Part shown: piece after piece, positions 53,059 through 62,345 of the stretch
How positions within the stretch are numbered: the first letter of the stretch is position 1
Layout: each line of letters opens with the position of its first letter
Source of the DNA: Actinomadura pelletieri DSM 43383
Lineage (GTDB): Bacteria > Actinomycetota > Actinomycetes > Streptosporangiales > Streptosporangiaceae
NCBI RefSeq assembly: GCF_003634705.1
Contig: NZ_RBWU01000002.1
Span: 806,001-870,000 of the forward strand
Direction: 5' to 3'
DNA: 64,000 nt
Translations under genes and position numbers: made by a program
Notes under the pieces: generated by a model
The model's input: the letters and a program-made list of their open reading frames with translations, nothing else
Database searches by the model: none
Told to the model about the DNA's origin: nothing

Positions 53059-53736
53059 TTACGGCAGTTTCCAGTCGACGGGGGCGGCGCCCTGCTGTTC
53101 GAGAAGCTGGTTGGCGCGGCTGAAGGGGCGTGAGCCGAAGAAGCCGCGGTCGGCCGACATCGGGCTCGGATGCGCCGACTCGATGCACGGCACGCCGCCG
53201 AGCAGCGGCTTGAGGTTGCGGGCGTCGCGGCCCCACAGGATCGCGACGAGCGGGCGACCGCGGGCGGCGAGCGCCCGGATGGCCTGCTCGGTGACCTCTT
53301 CCCAGCCCTTGTTGCGGTGCGAGCCGGGCTTGCCGGGCATGACGGTCAGCGACCTGTTGAGCAGGCAGACGCCCTGCTCCGTCCATGGGGTGAGGTCGCC
53401 GTTGGACGGTTCGGGGTGGCCGAGGTCGTCGCAGTACTCGCGGAAGATGTTGATGAGGCTGCCGGGCAGCGGCCGGACGTTCGGGGCGACGGAGAAGCTG
53501 AGGCCGACCGGGTGGCCGGGCGTCGGGTACGGGTCCTGGCCCATGATGAGGACGCGGACGTCGTCGAACGGCTGGGTGAAGGCCCGCAGGATGTGCGGCC
53601 CGGCGGGCAGGTAGCGGCGTCCGGCGGCGACCTCGGCGCGCAGCCAGTCTCCGGCGGCGGCGATCGTTCCGGCGACCGGTGCCAGCGCGGTCGCCCATCC
53701 GGCTTCGACGATCTCGGAGAGTGGTCGGCCCGTCAT
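53059..53736 (-). CDS. ung: uracil-DNA glycosylase
   Basis: Removes uracil from DNA (base excision repair). 225 aa. Catalytic water-activating motif [17 protein letters not shown], the [10 protein letters not shown] segment and the [20 protein letters not shown] motif with catalytic His are intact. ATG 53736 ([10 protein letters not shown]) is chosen; the 27 upstream codons in frame are not family-like. Divergent from the WS/DGAT gene across about 250 bases. Confidence 0.95.
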   Translation of the reverse strand: MTGRPLSEIVEAGWATALAPVAGTIAAAGDWLRAEVAAGRRYLPAGPHILRAFTQPFDDVRVLIMGQDPYPTPGHPVGLSFSVAPNVRPLPGSLINIFREYCDDLGHPEPSNGDLTPWTEQGVCLLNRSLTVMPGKPGSHRNKGWEEVTEQAIRALAARGRPLVAILWGRDARNLKPLLGGVPCIESAHPSPMSADRGFFGSRPFSRANQLLEQQGAAPVDWKLP

Positions 53737-53920
53737 GGGGCACAACCCTAGTGTGATGATCACGGGCTCGTCCCGAGAACGCCCGCTTGTGCGGGCCTTC
53801 TGAAGCTTTCGAAGCACATGGGGCCGGAAGAAGCCAAATCTCTTCCAGGCCGCCGGAAAGCTTCCAGATTAAATGCACGAAACGTCCCGTTAAGTCCGGG
53901 TTACTTCCTGGCGGGACGCG

Positions 53921-53950
53921 TTGACCTGCGCCGTCCTGAGCGCATAACAC
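53921..53950 (+). promoter_or_regulatory. sigma-70-type promoter of the WS/DGAT gene
   Basis: TTGACC (53921-53926) and TAACAC (53945-53950) with an 18-base spacer, about 40 bases before the ATG at 53990. Reasonable but not perfect hexamers. Confidence 0.4.
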
Positions 53951-53989
53951 CTGAAGACAGGCACGCAGGACCACCGGACGGAAGAGAGC

Positions 53990-55435
53990 ATGAGCCAGCT
54001 GACCACCGTGGACGCCACCTTTCTCAACGCCGAGACCGATACCACCCACGCCCACATCGCCGGGCTGGGCGTCCTCGACGCGTCCGCGTGCCCCGGAGGG
54101 CGGCTCACCGTGCCGCTCGTCGCCGCACTCGTCCGCGACCGCGCGCACCTCGCGGCCCGTCCACTGCGGCGGCGTCTCGTCCAGGTTCCGCTGAACCTCG
54201 ACCACCCCTACTGGGAGGACGATCCCGACTTCGACCCCGAACGGCACATCTTCGAGATCGGTCTGCCCGCCCCCGGCGACGACCGGCAGCTCGCCGACGT
54301 CGTCGCCATGCTCCACGAACAGCCCCTGGACCGGTCCCGTCCCCTCTGGGAGATGTTCATCATTCAGGGCCTCGCGGGCGGTCTGACCGCGGTCTACGCG
54401 AAGGTCCACCACGCGGCCGTCGACGGCGTTCTGGCCGCCGAGGCGCTCGCCGCCCTCCTGGACCTGTCACCCGAACCCCGCGACCTGCCCGCCGACGACA
54501 CCGAACCGGCGCGCGCGCCCGACCCGGCCCGGATGGTCCGCACGGGTTTGTGGAGGGCCGCGCTGCATCCCGTCCGCACGGCCGTGTCGGTGGCGCGCGC
54601 CGTCCCGTACCTCGACGAGATCCCCGGGATGGCGGCGTTCCCGGGCGCCCGGCTGGTGTCGTCCGTGGTGCAGGGTGCCCTCGGCCGCCGGGCCCTGCCG
54701 CCCGCGCCGTCCATGATCGCCCCGCCGACGCCGTTCAACCTGCCCATCGGACGCCGCCGCGCCGTCGCCTGCGGCGAACTGCCCCTGGACACCATCAAGG
54801 AGATCAGGCGGGCGCTCGGCGGCAGCGTCAACGACGTCGTGATGGCGCTGTGCGCGACGGCCCTGCGCAAATGGCTCGACAAGCACGGCGACCTGCCGGG
54901 GCGTCCGCTCGTCGCGGCCGTTCCGGTGTCGCTCCGGCGCGGTGCCGCCCGTTCCGACACCGGGAACCAGGTCTCCGTGATGATGACGCCGCTGGCCACC
55001 GACGTCCCCGACCCGGCGGAACGCTACCTCGCCGTCCGCCGCGACATGGACGCGGCCAAACGCCGGTTCACCGGTTCGTCGGGAAGCTGGGTGCGGGAGA
55101 TCAGCGCCCTGGCGCCCGCCCCGCTCGCCGCGCCGCTCACCCGCCTCGCGCTCCAGGCCGCGCCGACGATGTCGCTGCGCCCGATCAACCTGATCATCTC
55201 GAACGTGCCGGGCCCGCAGTTCCCGCTGTACCTGTGCGGGGCGCGGGTGCTCGCCTACTATCCGATCTCCGTCATCACCGACATCACCGGCGGCCTCAAC
55301 ATCACGGTCTTCTCCTACGACGGCAAGGTCAACGTCGGCATCGTCGCCTGCCGCGACCTCGTTCCCGACCCGTCCGAACTCGTCGACCACCTGGTGGACG
55401 CCCTGGACGAGCTGAAGGACCTCAGCCGGGAGTGA
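53990..55435 (+). CDS. WS/DGAT/MGAT-type O-acyltransferase
   Basis: 481-aa acyltransferase that makes wax esters or triacylglycerol from acyl-CoA, a storage-lipid enzyme common in actinomycetes. Catalytic motif HHAAVDG at 140-146, conserved LDRSRPLWEM near 113-122, and the C-terminal NLIISNVPGPQFPLYLCGAR and FSYDGKVNVGIVACRD. GGAAGAGAG precedes ATG 53990. Overlaps the convergent next gene by 14 bases. Hydrophobic but without clear TM helices; membrane- or lipid-droplet-associated in the family. Confidence 0.92.
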   Translation: MSQLTTVDATFLNAETDTTHAHIAGLGVLDASACPGGRLTVPLVAALVRDRAHLAARPLRRRLVQVPLNLDHPYWEDDPDFDPERHIFEIGLPAPGDDRQLADVVAMLHEQPLDRSRPLWEMFIIQGLAGGLTAVYAKVHHAAVDGVLAAEALAALLDLSPEPRDLPADDTEPARAPDPARMVRTGLWRAALHPVRTAVSVARAVPYLDEIPGMAAFPGARLVSSVVQGALGRRALPPAPSMIAPPTPFNLPIGRRRAVACGELPLDTIKEIRRALGGSVNDVVMALCATALRKWLDKHGDLPGRPLVAAVPVSLRRGAARSDTGNQVSVMMTPLATDVPDPAERYLAVRRDMDAAKRRFTGSSGSWVREISALAPAPLAAPLTRLALQAAPTMSLRPINLIISNVPGPQFPLYLCGARVLAYYPISVITDITGGLNITVFSYDGKVNVGIVACRDLVPDPSELVDHLVDALDELKDLSRE

Positions 55436-56417
55436 TCCCGAGCGCGTCCCGGTGCCGCCAGGCCAGCGTCAACGCGGCGGCCCCGGCCGGTTGCATGGGT
55501 GGTGGCACCGTCCCGTCGAACGGCGCCATCGACACCGCGCCCTCGTCGTTGACCGCGACAAGCCCCCCGAAGAATTTCTGGAACGTCTCGTCCTCGATGA
55601 CGACGACCGTGAGCAGGTCGAGCGCGAACGTGAGCGGATCCACCCCGAGCCCCAGGAAGTACGCCCGCAGCCGCCCCTGTTCGCGGGCGGATGTCAACGC
55701 CCGGTGGAACGACCACTTCTCCTGAACGAACCCTTCGCCGTAGTTCTCGCCCATGCCGAGCAGCTCTTCCGCGTACTCGCGGACCATGCACGCCCACATG
55801 TCGGGACGTTCGCCGTCCAGCGGCTGGAAGACCCCGACCGGCATGACCTGATGCAGCCCACCGGCGTGCGCGACCTTCGCCGGGTCGCGCCAGTGCAGAA
55901 CGTACGACCCGGACACCGTGACGGTCACGGTCGTGATCGCCGTGAGCGCCGCCCGGCGGGTCAGGTCGCACGGATCGCCGACCCGCCGCCGCAGCGCGTC
56001 GCCGCCGCCCGCGAACTCGTGCGCCACGGACTCGCTTACGTTCACGCCGTCGAAGTACCGGGCCGGTCCGAGCCGGAGCACGGGCGGCCGGGCGTCGAGC
56101 AGCCGGTAACTCGGCCGGTCCTCGAACACCTTCGGTGGCGCGAGCACGCCCATGGCCTCCGCGTAGGTGCGGTAGCCGTCCGGGAGCCCTTCCGCGGGTT
56201 CGGCGACGACGGTCGATGCGGGACGGTCGTCCCACTCCAGACGGACGTCCTCCAACGGCACGGGCGCGGCCGGGATCCACTCCGCGCGGCACAACAAGGC
56301 CGTCTCCGCGACCCGCGGAACATCCGGATACAGGCGGCTGGCCGCCTCGCCGAGTGGTCCCCGGGACGCGTTCAGAATCGTCCGCTCGTCCCGCCACCGC
56401 CGCTCATCGGACCTCAT
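55422..56417 (-). CDS. unknown protein with a Nudix-like segment
   Basis: 331 aa, soluble. Residues around 170-230 (HAGGLHQVMPVGVFQPLDGE, then WACMVREYAEELLGMGENYG) recall a Nudix fold. VREYAEELLG resembles the REUxEExGU part of the Nudix box, but the upstream Gly-Glu spacing is off, so catalytic activity is uncertain. Some actinobacterial XRE-linked proteins have this architecture. Not otherwise recognised. The 3' end overlaps the WS/DGAT gene by 14 bases. Confidence 0.6.
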   Translation of the reverse strand: MRSDERRWRDERTILNASRGPLGEAASRLYPDVPRVAETALLCRAEWIPAAPVPLEDVRLEWDDRPASTVVAEPAEGLPDGYRTYAEAMGVLAPPKVFEDRPSYRLLDARPPVLRLGPARYFDGVNVSESVAHEFAGGGDALRRRVGDPCDLTRRAALTAITTVTVTVSGSYVLHWRDPAKVAHAGGLHQVMPVGVFQPLDGERPDMWACMVREYAEELLGMGENYGEGFVQEKWSFHRALTSAREQGRLRAYFLGLGVDPLTFALDLLTVVVIEDETFQKFFGGLVAVNDEGAVSMAPFDGTVPPPMQPAGAAALTLAWRHRDALGITPG

Positions 56418-56453
56418 GACGAACCATCCTGCCGTCCCCGCGACGGGGCGACG

Positions 56454-57479
56454 TCAATTCCTCCAGGTCTTCTCCGGCCCTTCGGACGCGGCCCAGATCT
56501 GGATCAGGTGGCGTTCGGCGTACCGCTGATCGCCGGGGTGATCGGCGAGCCGGTGAGGACGACGCCGTCCCTTCACCGAGACCCGCACCCGGTAGGTCCG
56601 GGACTGCCCCTCCTCGGCGGGCAGGTCGACGTAGCCGGGCGGGGACGAGTCGACCTCGCCGAAGTTGCAGCCGACGTCGGGCCCGGTCAGCACCATGCTC
56701 ACCTCGGCGACCTCGTCCCAGCCGTCGAGGTCGAGTTCCGGTTCCTTGCCGCGGATGTCCAGCACGACCTCGATGATGGCGTCGTCCCGCGCGGTGAAGA
56801 TCGCCGCCATGTGTCCCGGGGGTTCGGACAGGATGACGCCGTTGCCCTTGCCGGTCACGGCGGCGGCGTGCCGGCCCGTGGTGTAGTCGCTGAGCCAGTA
56901 CCGACCGGTGGAGGTCTCCACGTAGAAGTCGGTTCGCGGCAACGAGGGGTCGAGTTCCTCCACCGACCGGGGGAGTTCCTTGAGCCAGCGCACCGGCGTC
57001 GAGGGCTCCGCCCAGATCTGCATCATGTGCATCTCCACCGGCTCGTCACCCTCGTCGAGCGAGAGGTGTTCCAGTACTGCCGCTTCTCTGCGACCTTTGG
57101 CATGCAGGCGTATCCGGTAGTCGCCGGTCGCCCCTGGCAGGTCGAGGCCGAGGTGGCCGTCGGACAGCATGGACTCGACGGACGCGCCCTCCCCGAGCCG
57201 CAGGCTGAACTCGATGACCTCCTCCCATAAGTCCAGGTCCGGTTCGGGACGACGCGACCAGCTCTCGACGGTCACCGGCAGGTCGAACCCGTACATTCCG
57301 GTGTGGATGCAGGCCATGCGACCGCTGTCGTCGATGGCGACCAAGGGGTCGGCGCCCGGATCGTTGTTGTCGTACAGCGTGTCGACGTTCGGCTCGACCT
57401 GGTCGCCCAGCCAGTACTGGTGATGGCTCGGATGTATCAGCCCACTGTGAACGGTCCTGCGGTCGTCCTGCACACCCAT
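56454..57479 (-). CDS. unknown protein with two internal repeats
   Basis: 341 aa from ATG 57479 (MGVQDDRRTV), preceded by GGGAGAGG at 9 bases; ATG 57488 is three codons upstream. The protein is two copies of one domain of about 160 residues. Copy 1 has VHSGLIHPSHHQYWLGD, LDLWEEVIEFSLRLG, YRIRLHAKGR and EMHMMQIWAE. Copy 2 has FYVETSTGRYWLSDY, LDGWDEVAEVSMVLTG, YRVRVSVKGR and ERHLIQIWAA. No signal peptide or TM. Similar doubled proteins occur next to immunity or toxin genes in actinomycetes, but no function can be assigned. Precedes the Nudix-like gene by 36 bases. Confidence 0.65.
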   Translation of the reverse strand: MGVQDDRRTVHSGLIHPSHHQYWLGDQVEPNVDTLYDNNDPGADPLVAIDDSGRMACIHTGMYGFDLPVTVESWSRRPEPDLDLWEEVIEFSLRLGEGASVESMLSDGHLGLDLPGATGDYRIRLHAKGRREAAVLEHLSLDEGDEPVEMHMMQIWAEPSTPVRWLKELPRSVEELDPSLPRTDFYVETSTGRYWLSDYTTGRHAAAVTGKGNGVILSEPPGHMAAIFTARDDAIIEVVLDIRGKEPELDLDGWDEVAEVSMVLTGPDVGCNFGEVDSSPPGYVDLPAEEGQSRTYRVRVSVKGRRRPHRLADHPGDQRYAERHLIQIWAASEGPEKTWRN

Positions 57480-57570
57480 GACACACATCCTCTCCCGCGA
57501 CGCGGCGACCGAAAGCGAAGCAGGCAGGACGCGCCTGCCAGGGGCGGCGGCCCTGCCCGCTTCTAGGGGG

Positions 57571-58605
57571 TTACATGGCGACGATGAAGGCGTCCCCTCG
57601 GGTCTTCGCCGAGGTGGCGTCCAGCACCCGGTGGGCTTTGTAGAAGGCCGTCAACTGTCCGCCCTGGCTGCTGTTCTCGCGCAGGGGCACCCAGCCGTAC
57701 CCGTTCCCGGCCTTGGCGCCGCCCTGGTTGGTCGCGGCGAAGGCGTACTCGTCACAGCTCGGCTTGTTGTTGCGGTTGCTCAGCGGCATGGGCCAGCCCT
57801 TGGGCGCCTTCCAGCCCTTCGGCAGCTTGGCCTTGCCGCAGACCGCGCGCCGGTTGGCGTTCGCGAGGTGGCCGTTGCGGGTCAGCGTCTTGGGGGCGCC
57901 TCGTCCCTGCCACCTGCGGATGTTGGGCGCGATGAACTTCAAGGAGCGCATCGAGGTGATGGAGGGGGTGAACCTGGGGAAGACGCAGCCCGCGTTCTGG
58001 CCCTTCAGCAGGTTGTCGCACCGGAAGTCGATCGGTGACCGCCATGTGGGCAGGCCGGGGGTGTATCCGGCCTTGACGAGCGTCATCCGGTACGAGGTGC
58101 GGGCGGCGTGGACCCGGGCGGTCGCGTCGGTGTAACTGACGCTCCCCGTGATGACGCGGCGCGGCACCAGCGTGCCACCGATCCCCTTCGAACGCGCCTT
58201 GCAGCCCGTGCCGCACGACGCCACCACGCCGGCGCGGATTCCGCCCGCCTTGCCGCTGATCCCGTCGGTCCTCAGCGCGAAGCTCTCGGTGAATGTCCGG
58301 CTCTTGGTGTTGAGCTTGATCGATTGGGTGATCGTGCCGTAGAGCCGACCGACCTCCTTCCCCTTCTGGAGGACCGTCACCGTGAGCTTGGTGTTCCAGC
58401 ACAGCGCGGTCCGGTTGTAGAGGTTGCAGGCCGCCAGGGCCGTCGCCCCCGCCGCCGAAGGCGCGGCCGGTGAGGTACTGATCACGATTCTGTTCTGAGC
58501 TTCGGGGCCGGTACCGGCCGAGGCCCCGGCCGCGGCAAGCGGCGCCGATAACGCCCCTAACGCACACGCGATGGTGATCTTGCCGAGCCATTGTCGAGTT
58601 GACAA
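57571..58605 (-). CDS. secreted NucA/NucB-like deoxyribonuclease domain protein
   Basis: 344 aa. N-terminal signal peptide (QWLGKITIACALGALSAPLA, Ala-rich cleavage region). The C-terminal 140 residues carry the NucA/NucB pattern RCDNLLKGQNAGCVFPRF ... SCDEYAFAATNQGGA ... RENSSQGGQLTAFYKAHRV, where the CDEYxFA motif holds the catalytic acidic residues. Expected to be an extracellular non-specific DNase. TTG 58605 is chosen because GGAGG lies 6 bases upstream; GTG 58617 contains that site within its first codons. A dyad ATTGTC-GAGTT-GACAAT covers 58590-58606. Confidence 0.75.
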   Translation of the reverse strand: MSTRQWLGKITIACALGALSAPLAAAGASAGTGPEAQNRIVISTSPAAPSAAGATALAACNLYNRTALCWNTKLTVTVLQKGKEVGRLYGTITQSIKLNTKSRTFTESFALRTDGISGKAGGIRAGVVASCGTGCKARSKGIGGTLVPRRVITGSVSYTDATARVHAARTSYRMTLVKAGYTPGLPTWRSPIDFRCDNLLKGQNAGCVFPRFTPSITSMRSLKFIAPNIRRWQGRGAPKTLTRNGHLANANRRAVCGKAKLPKGWKAPKGWPMPLSNRNNKPSCDEYAFAATNQGGAKAGNGYGWVPLRENSSQGGQLTAFYKAHRVLDATSAKTRGDAFIVAM

Positions 58606-58802
58606 TTCAACCTCCACGGTTGATCGAAGAAATCACCGCAAAAGGTATCCATGGGGCTGGCTCGACGTTATTGGGGGAAATACGGATTTGGACGGGTATG
58701 GCGAGTGCCGCGCCGGGCGCCGAACATCAGGGCAATCTCGGAAACTGACGCACCCCTAGCAGGCGGTACGCGAGAACCTGGAACGATGCAGCCGAGAAAG
58801 GC

Positions 58803-59402
58803 TTACGAGGACGGGCGGCCGCCGAACTGCCAGGGGTGGATTTCGATGTCCTTGTAAGACCCGTTCTTGGTGTGCGGATCGTTCGCCATCATGGCTTCGG
58901 CGGCGCTCCGGTCGGGCAGCTCGACGAGAATGGCGTTCCCGGCCCAGTCGGTGCCGTCCTCCGACAGCAACGGGCCGTGGGCGATGAGACGGTCGGCGTA
59001 GCCGCCGTCGAGGTATTCGCGGTGCGCCTCGTCCAGCGAATCATCGGCCTTGGACGGCTCGCCATGGGCGATGATCAGAAAGCGCCGATCCCCGGCCTTC
59101 TCCCCTTCGAACTCCCACATCGTCCGGCCTAGAACGTTCCGCCAGCGGCGTATCAGCACCTCACCGTAAATACCGGCCTGGTAGTTGGGCTCCTCGAACG
59201 CGAACTCGCGCGCCGCCGCCAAGTCGGGCAGATCGACGATGTGCATACTGCCCGTGGTCCGCTCACCGTCCGGCGTCAACGTGGGACCGCGCGCGATCAT
59301 CTCCTCCGCGTACCGGTCCATGAACGACCAATGCTCCTCGGTCAGTTCAAGACGCAGATCCCACGTTCCCGAACGGTCACGGCAGTAGACGAAGTACTCC
59401 AC
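58803..59402 (-). CDS. tandem YCII-related domain protein
   Basis: 199 aa, two consecutive YCII (ferredoxin-like) domains. The first spans about 1-95 (EYFVYCRDRSG, RYAEEMIARGPTLTPDGERT, AREFAFEEPNYQAGIYGEVL). The second spans about 105-195 (RFLIIAHGEPSK, YADRLIAHGPLLSEDGTDWA, AEAMMANDPHTKNGSYKDIE, IHPWQFGGRP). Such proteins resemble muconolactone isomerase or YciI dehalogenase-like enzymes; the activity here is unknown. GTG start at 59402 with GAGG upstream. Gap of 25 bases to the dimethylargininase gene. Confidence 0.82.
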   Translation of the reverse strand: MEYFVYCRDRSGTWDLRLELTEEHWSFMDRYAEEMIARGPTLTPDGERTTGSMHIVDLPDLAAAREFAFEEPNYQAGIYGEVLIRRWRNVLGRTMWEFEGEKAGDRRFLIIAHGEPSKADDSLDEAHREYLDGGYADRLIAHGPLLSEDGTDWAGNAILVELPDRSAAEAMMANDPHTKNGSYKDIEIHPWQFGGRPSS

Positions 59403-59427
59403 GGGGACGCCTCTTCGCTGAAGATCG

Positions 59428-60264
59428 TTAGCGGAGTTCCAACGTACAGCACTTCGGCCCGCCGCCCGCCTTCCGAAGCTCCGACATGTCCACCGGGACG
59501 GGCTCGTATCCGTGGCGCCGCAACGTCGCCATCAACCCGACGGCCTCGGCGTTGATGACGACATTGCGGCCATCGCACACGGCGTTGAGACCGAGCACCG
59601 CCGCATCCTGTTCACCTGCCAGAATGGCCTCCGGGAACAGCCGTTCGAGCACAGCCCGACTCCCCGGCGAAAACGCACCCGGGTAGTACGCGACGTTCCC
59701 GCCACCGAGGAGGAACAAGGCCGTGTCCAGGTGATAGAAGCGCGGATCGACCAGACGGAGCGTCACGACAGGCCGCCCGAGGAACTCCTGCGCCTCCTGA
59801 TGGGCGGCGATTTCCGTCCGGAACCCCGTCCCCGCCAGGATCACGTGATCGAGCGTGAGGAAATCACCCTCACCTTCGTTCGTGTATTCCGCGTCCAGCA
59901 CCTCGGAGACCCCGTTCTCACGCAGCCACTGGGCATACGCCGGACCTTCGGCATACCGCTCCGGATGCGCGAACCGCGCCCCGTAAGCCCGTCCACCGAC
60001 GACCAGGGCACCGTTCGCCGCGAACACCATGTCCGGCAGCCCGTCGATCGGGTCGATCAGACTCACCTCATGGCCGAGCGCCAGATAGGCGGCCCGCAGC
60101 GCCTCCCACTGTTCGACGGCCTTCCCGGCATCGGCACCCGCCGCGGGATCCATCCACGGGTTGATCGCGTAGGTGACCGCGAAGTGTTCGGGACGGCACA
60201 TCAGATACCGCCGCCGCAACGCCGTCCGCACGGCACCCGGTTCCGTCACCGGCAGAACGCTCAT
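59428..60264 (-). CDS. ddaH: dimethylarginine dimethylaminohydrolase / amidinotransferase-fold enzyme
   Basis: 278 aa, guanidino-group-modifying enzyme fold, similar to mycobacterial Rv2323c-type dimethylargininase that yields citrulline. Substrate segments PDMVFAANGALVVGG and GEGDFLTLDHVILAG, catalytic His in DPRFYHLDTALFLLGGG and nucleophilic Cys near the C-terminus in GPKCCTLELR. ATG 60264 (MSVLPVTE) has GGAG 6 bases upstream; ATG 60270 is in frame but overlaps that site. May act in arginine or ornithine catabolism; no rocD neighbour here. Confidence 0.85.
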   Translation of the reverse strand: MSVLPVTEPGAVRTALRRRYLMCRPEHFAVTYAINPWMDPAAGADAGKAVEQWEALRAAYLALGHEVSLIDPIDGLPDMVFAANGALVVGGRAYGARFAHPERYAEGPAYAQWLRENGVSEVLDAEYTNEGEGDFLTLDHVILAGTGFRTEIAAHQEAQEFLGRPVVTLRLVDPRFYHLDTALFLLGGGNVAYYPGAFSPGSRAVLERLFPEAILAGEQDAAVLGLNAVCDGRNVVINAEAVGLMATLRRHGYEPVPVDMSELRKAGGGPKCCTLELR

Positions 60265-60401
60265 GCGCATCTCCAGGGGGGCTAGGTTCGACCGCTCGAA
60301 AAGCCTAAGAACCCGACACCGGCGATCCAATGCGCGAATCATGCACAGTCCTGCCAGTTCGTTGCGTCTTCAGCCCCCGCACACTCGTTTCATTGCGTCC
60401 A

Positions 60402-60890
60402 TCACCGCATCTTCAAGACACGCCTGAAGATGGGCATCTCCCGCCCCTCCAGGACCTGCGTCCACCACACGGTCTTGCCGCCTTCCGGCGCGGGGTGCCA
60501 GCCCCACCGGTCCGCGTACCCGGCGACCACGGCCATGCCCCGGTGCCCTTCATCGGTGTCGACCGCCACCAGATGCCGAGGCAACCCGGGCTCCGGGTCG
60601 GTCACGTTCACGCGGAGCAGTCCGTCCGTCACGCACACCCGGACCCACACCAGCCCGCCCTGAAGCTCCGCCCGCACATGCCGCACGGCATTGGTGACGA
60701 CCTCGGAGGTAAGGAGCACGGCCGTGTAGATGTCCCCCTCAACGACCCCCCACGCGGTCAACGTCTCCCGCACGGCCCGCCGAGCGGCCCCCGCCGACCG
60801 CTCCTCCAACCGCCACTCGAACGTCCTGGCCCTCCGGCTCGCACGAGCGATGCCGCCGAGCTTCGGCATGATGACCGTACGCATGTCCAT
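60402..60890 (-). CDS. RsbW-like ATP-binding regulator (HATPase_c_2)
   Basis: 162 aa with a single GHKL ATPase domain: RAVRETLTAWGVVEGDIYTA, N-box LTSEVVTNAVRHVRAEL, VNVTDPEPGLPR (G1 region) and GHRGMAVVAGYADRWGW (G2 region). Streptomycete-type anti-sigma or regulator kinases of this size frequently sit next to XRE-family genes, as here: it is divergent from the XRE-TPR array. Likely part of the same regulatory locus. Confidence 0.82.
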   Translation of the reverse strand: MDMRTVIMPKLGGIARASRRARTFEWRLEERSAGAARRAVRETLTAWGVVEGDIYTAVLLTSEVVTNAVRHVRAELQGGLVWVRVCVTDGLLRVNVTDPEPGLPRHLVAVDTDEGHRGMAVVAGYADRWGWHPAPEGGKTVWWTQVLEGREMPIFRRVLKMR

Positions 60891-60921
60891 GTTCTGACCT
60901 CTCGTCTTCTCGGGTTCGAGC

Positions 60922-61134
60922 GAGCGAAATTCACGCTCCTAACTCAGTGAAACCGTGCGCACACGGACCGGGAAAGGTGACAATGCTGCCCTGGAAGGGA
61001 TGTCCCACCCCCTGTCGAAGGGCACTGATCCCCATGTCCGACCAGCAGCGTCCCGAATGGGCTGTACGCATCGAGGCCGAACGCCGCTCCCGTGGATGGG
61101 GCCCGTTCAAGGCGGCTCGCCGTCTTTATGCCGC
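60922..61134 (+). repeat. 213-bp direct repeat, copy 1 (promoter and 5' end of XRE-TPR gene)
   Basis: Matches 63788-64000 with only two differences (60927 A/G and 61122 G/A, the latter changing Arg30 to His). The second copy is cut by the window end, so the full repeat is longer. It covers the upstream region and first 33 codons of the regulator gene. Confidence 0.95.
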
Positions 61135-62329
61135 AATTGGCGTAGACGATCCCGATATGAGCCAGGTCAAGAACCTCTCCCGCCAGATCAACCGCCACGA
61201 GAAAGGCGTAGTCTTCCCTGCCGACTGGGGCTCGGCCTACGCCACGATCTTCGAAATGGACGAGAAGGACCTCTTTGGGGAGGAATCGACCGATCAGCAG
61301 GCGGGTACCGTACAAGACAGCCCTATCCCCGACGAAGGGGACGACGTGAAACGCCGCGCCGCACTCCACCTCCTCGCCGCCCTGGGCGCCGGAACGGCGA
61401 TCCCCCCGGGCGCCCTCGAAGAGATCCTCTCCAACATAGACAGCGTCCTTGATCAAGGCGTTGACGTGGATGAATGGGAACTCGCGGTCCGCGAGTACGG
61501 CTTGCTGATCAGCCAGCAGCCGGTGGGCTCGCTGATCAAAGATCTGACCGCCGATATCATCGGTGTCGGGGAACTCATCAAACGAAACCAAGCTCATCGG
61601 GCCGACCTCCTACGGATCAGTGCCGGGCTCTCCGCGCTACTGGCCATCGAACTGGGAGACGTCGGTGAGCGCAGAGGTGCCCGCATGGCATGGGGAACGG
61701 CCCGCCGGGCCGCCGATGCGTCAGGGGATCGCGACCTCAGGGTGTGGACGCGGGCACGTGAAGTGCAGGAGGGGTTCTGGTACGGCCTGCCTCGCCAGGA
61801 GATCACAGCCCGAATAGCCGAAGCCATGAACATCGCCGACGACGTGCCCTGCGGTGGCCTGCCACGGGCTTATTGCGTTCGGGCAACCATGGCCGCCGAG
61901 CAGGGAGACAAGGCCACCGCCCGTAGGACGATGGACGACCTCTCCAGGCTGTTCGACCGCCTGCCCGCCACTGTGACAGACGACCCGGCTGTCTTCGGAT
62001 GGGGCGAATCGCGCCTTCGCTGGAACCAGGCATACATCTACAACCTCATCGGAGATACTCGGGCAAACCGGGCCCTCGACGCCGCCGCCGCCCTCTACCC
62101 GCCGGGCACCCTCGGCCCGGTCGCCAACCTCACGATCATCCGCGCGATCGGCGCGATCAACAGCGGCGACGTCGACACGGGCCTCGACCAGACCCGCACG
62201 GTTCTTCAGGACATGCCGGTAAGCGCCTGTCGACGACACATGACCCGGCAGATCCTCCACCGCCTCCCCGAGTGGGCGCGCCCCCTGCCGGAGGCCCGCG
62301 AACTGCGCGCACTCGCGTCCGCTTCCTGA
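61034..62329 (+). CDS. XRE-family regulator with TPR-like C-terminal domain
   Basis: 431 aa. N-terminal helix-turn-helix about 1-85 (QQRPEWAVRIEAERRSRGWG, SQVKNLSRQINRHEKGVVFP), a linker, then a helical TPR-like domain from about 105 (DDVKRRAALHLLAALGAGTA, DLLRISAGLSALLAIELGDV, GDKATARRTMDDLSRLFDRL). Such proteins in actinomycetes are regulators often paired with DUF397 or ATPase genes. ATG 61034 is used, with AAGGG about 12 bases upstream; longer in-frame extension is not family-like. First complete member of a tandem paralogue array. Confidence 0.85.
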   Translation: MSDQQRPEWAVRIEAERRSRGWGPFKAARRLYAAIGVDDPDMSQVKNLSRQINRHEKGVVFPADWGSAYATIFEMDEKDLFGEESTDQQAGTVQDSPIPDEGDDVKRRAALHLLAALGAGTAIPPGALEEILSNIDSVLDQGVDVDEWELAVREYGLLISQQPVGSLIKDLTADIIGVGELIKRNQAHRADLLRISAGLSALLAIELGDVGERRGARMAWGTARRAADASGDRDLRVWTRAREVQEGFWYGLPRQEITARIAEAMNIADDVPCGGLPRAYCVRATMAAEQGDKATARRTMDDLSRLFDRLPATVTDDPAVFGWGESRLRWNQAYIYNLIGDTRANRALDAAAALYPPGTLGPVANLTIIRAIGAINSGDVDTGLDQTRTVLQDMPVSACRRHMTRQILHRLPEWARPLPEARELRALASAS

Positions 62330-62345
62330 CCCCCGCCGAAGCATC

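Noticed and set aside
60947..61033. 29-codon N-terminal extension of the XRE regulator
   Set aside because: Sequence KPCAHGPGKVTMLPWKG is unlike XRE N-termini, and the duplicate copy shares it only because the whole 213 bp was duplicated; the ATG at 61034 gives a normal start.
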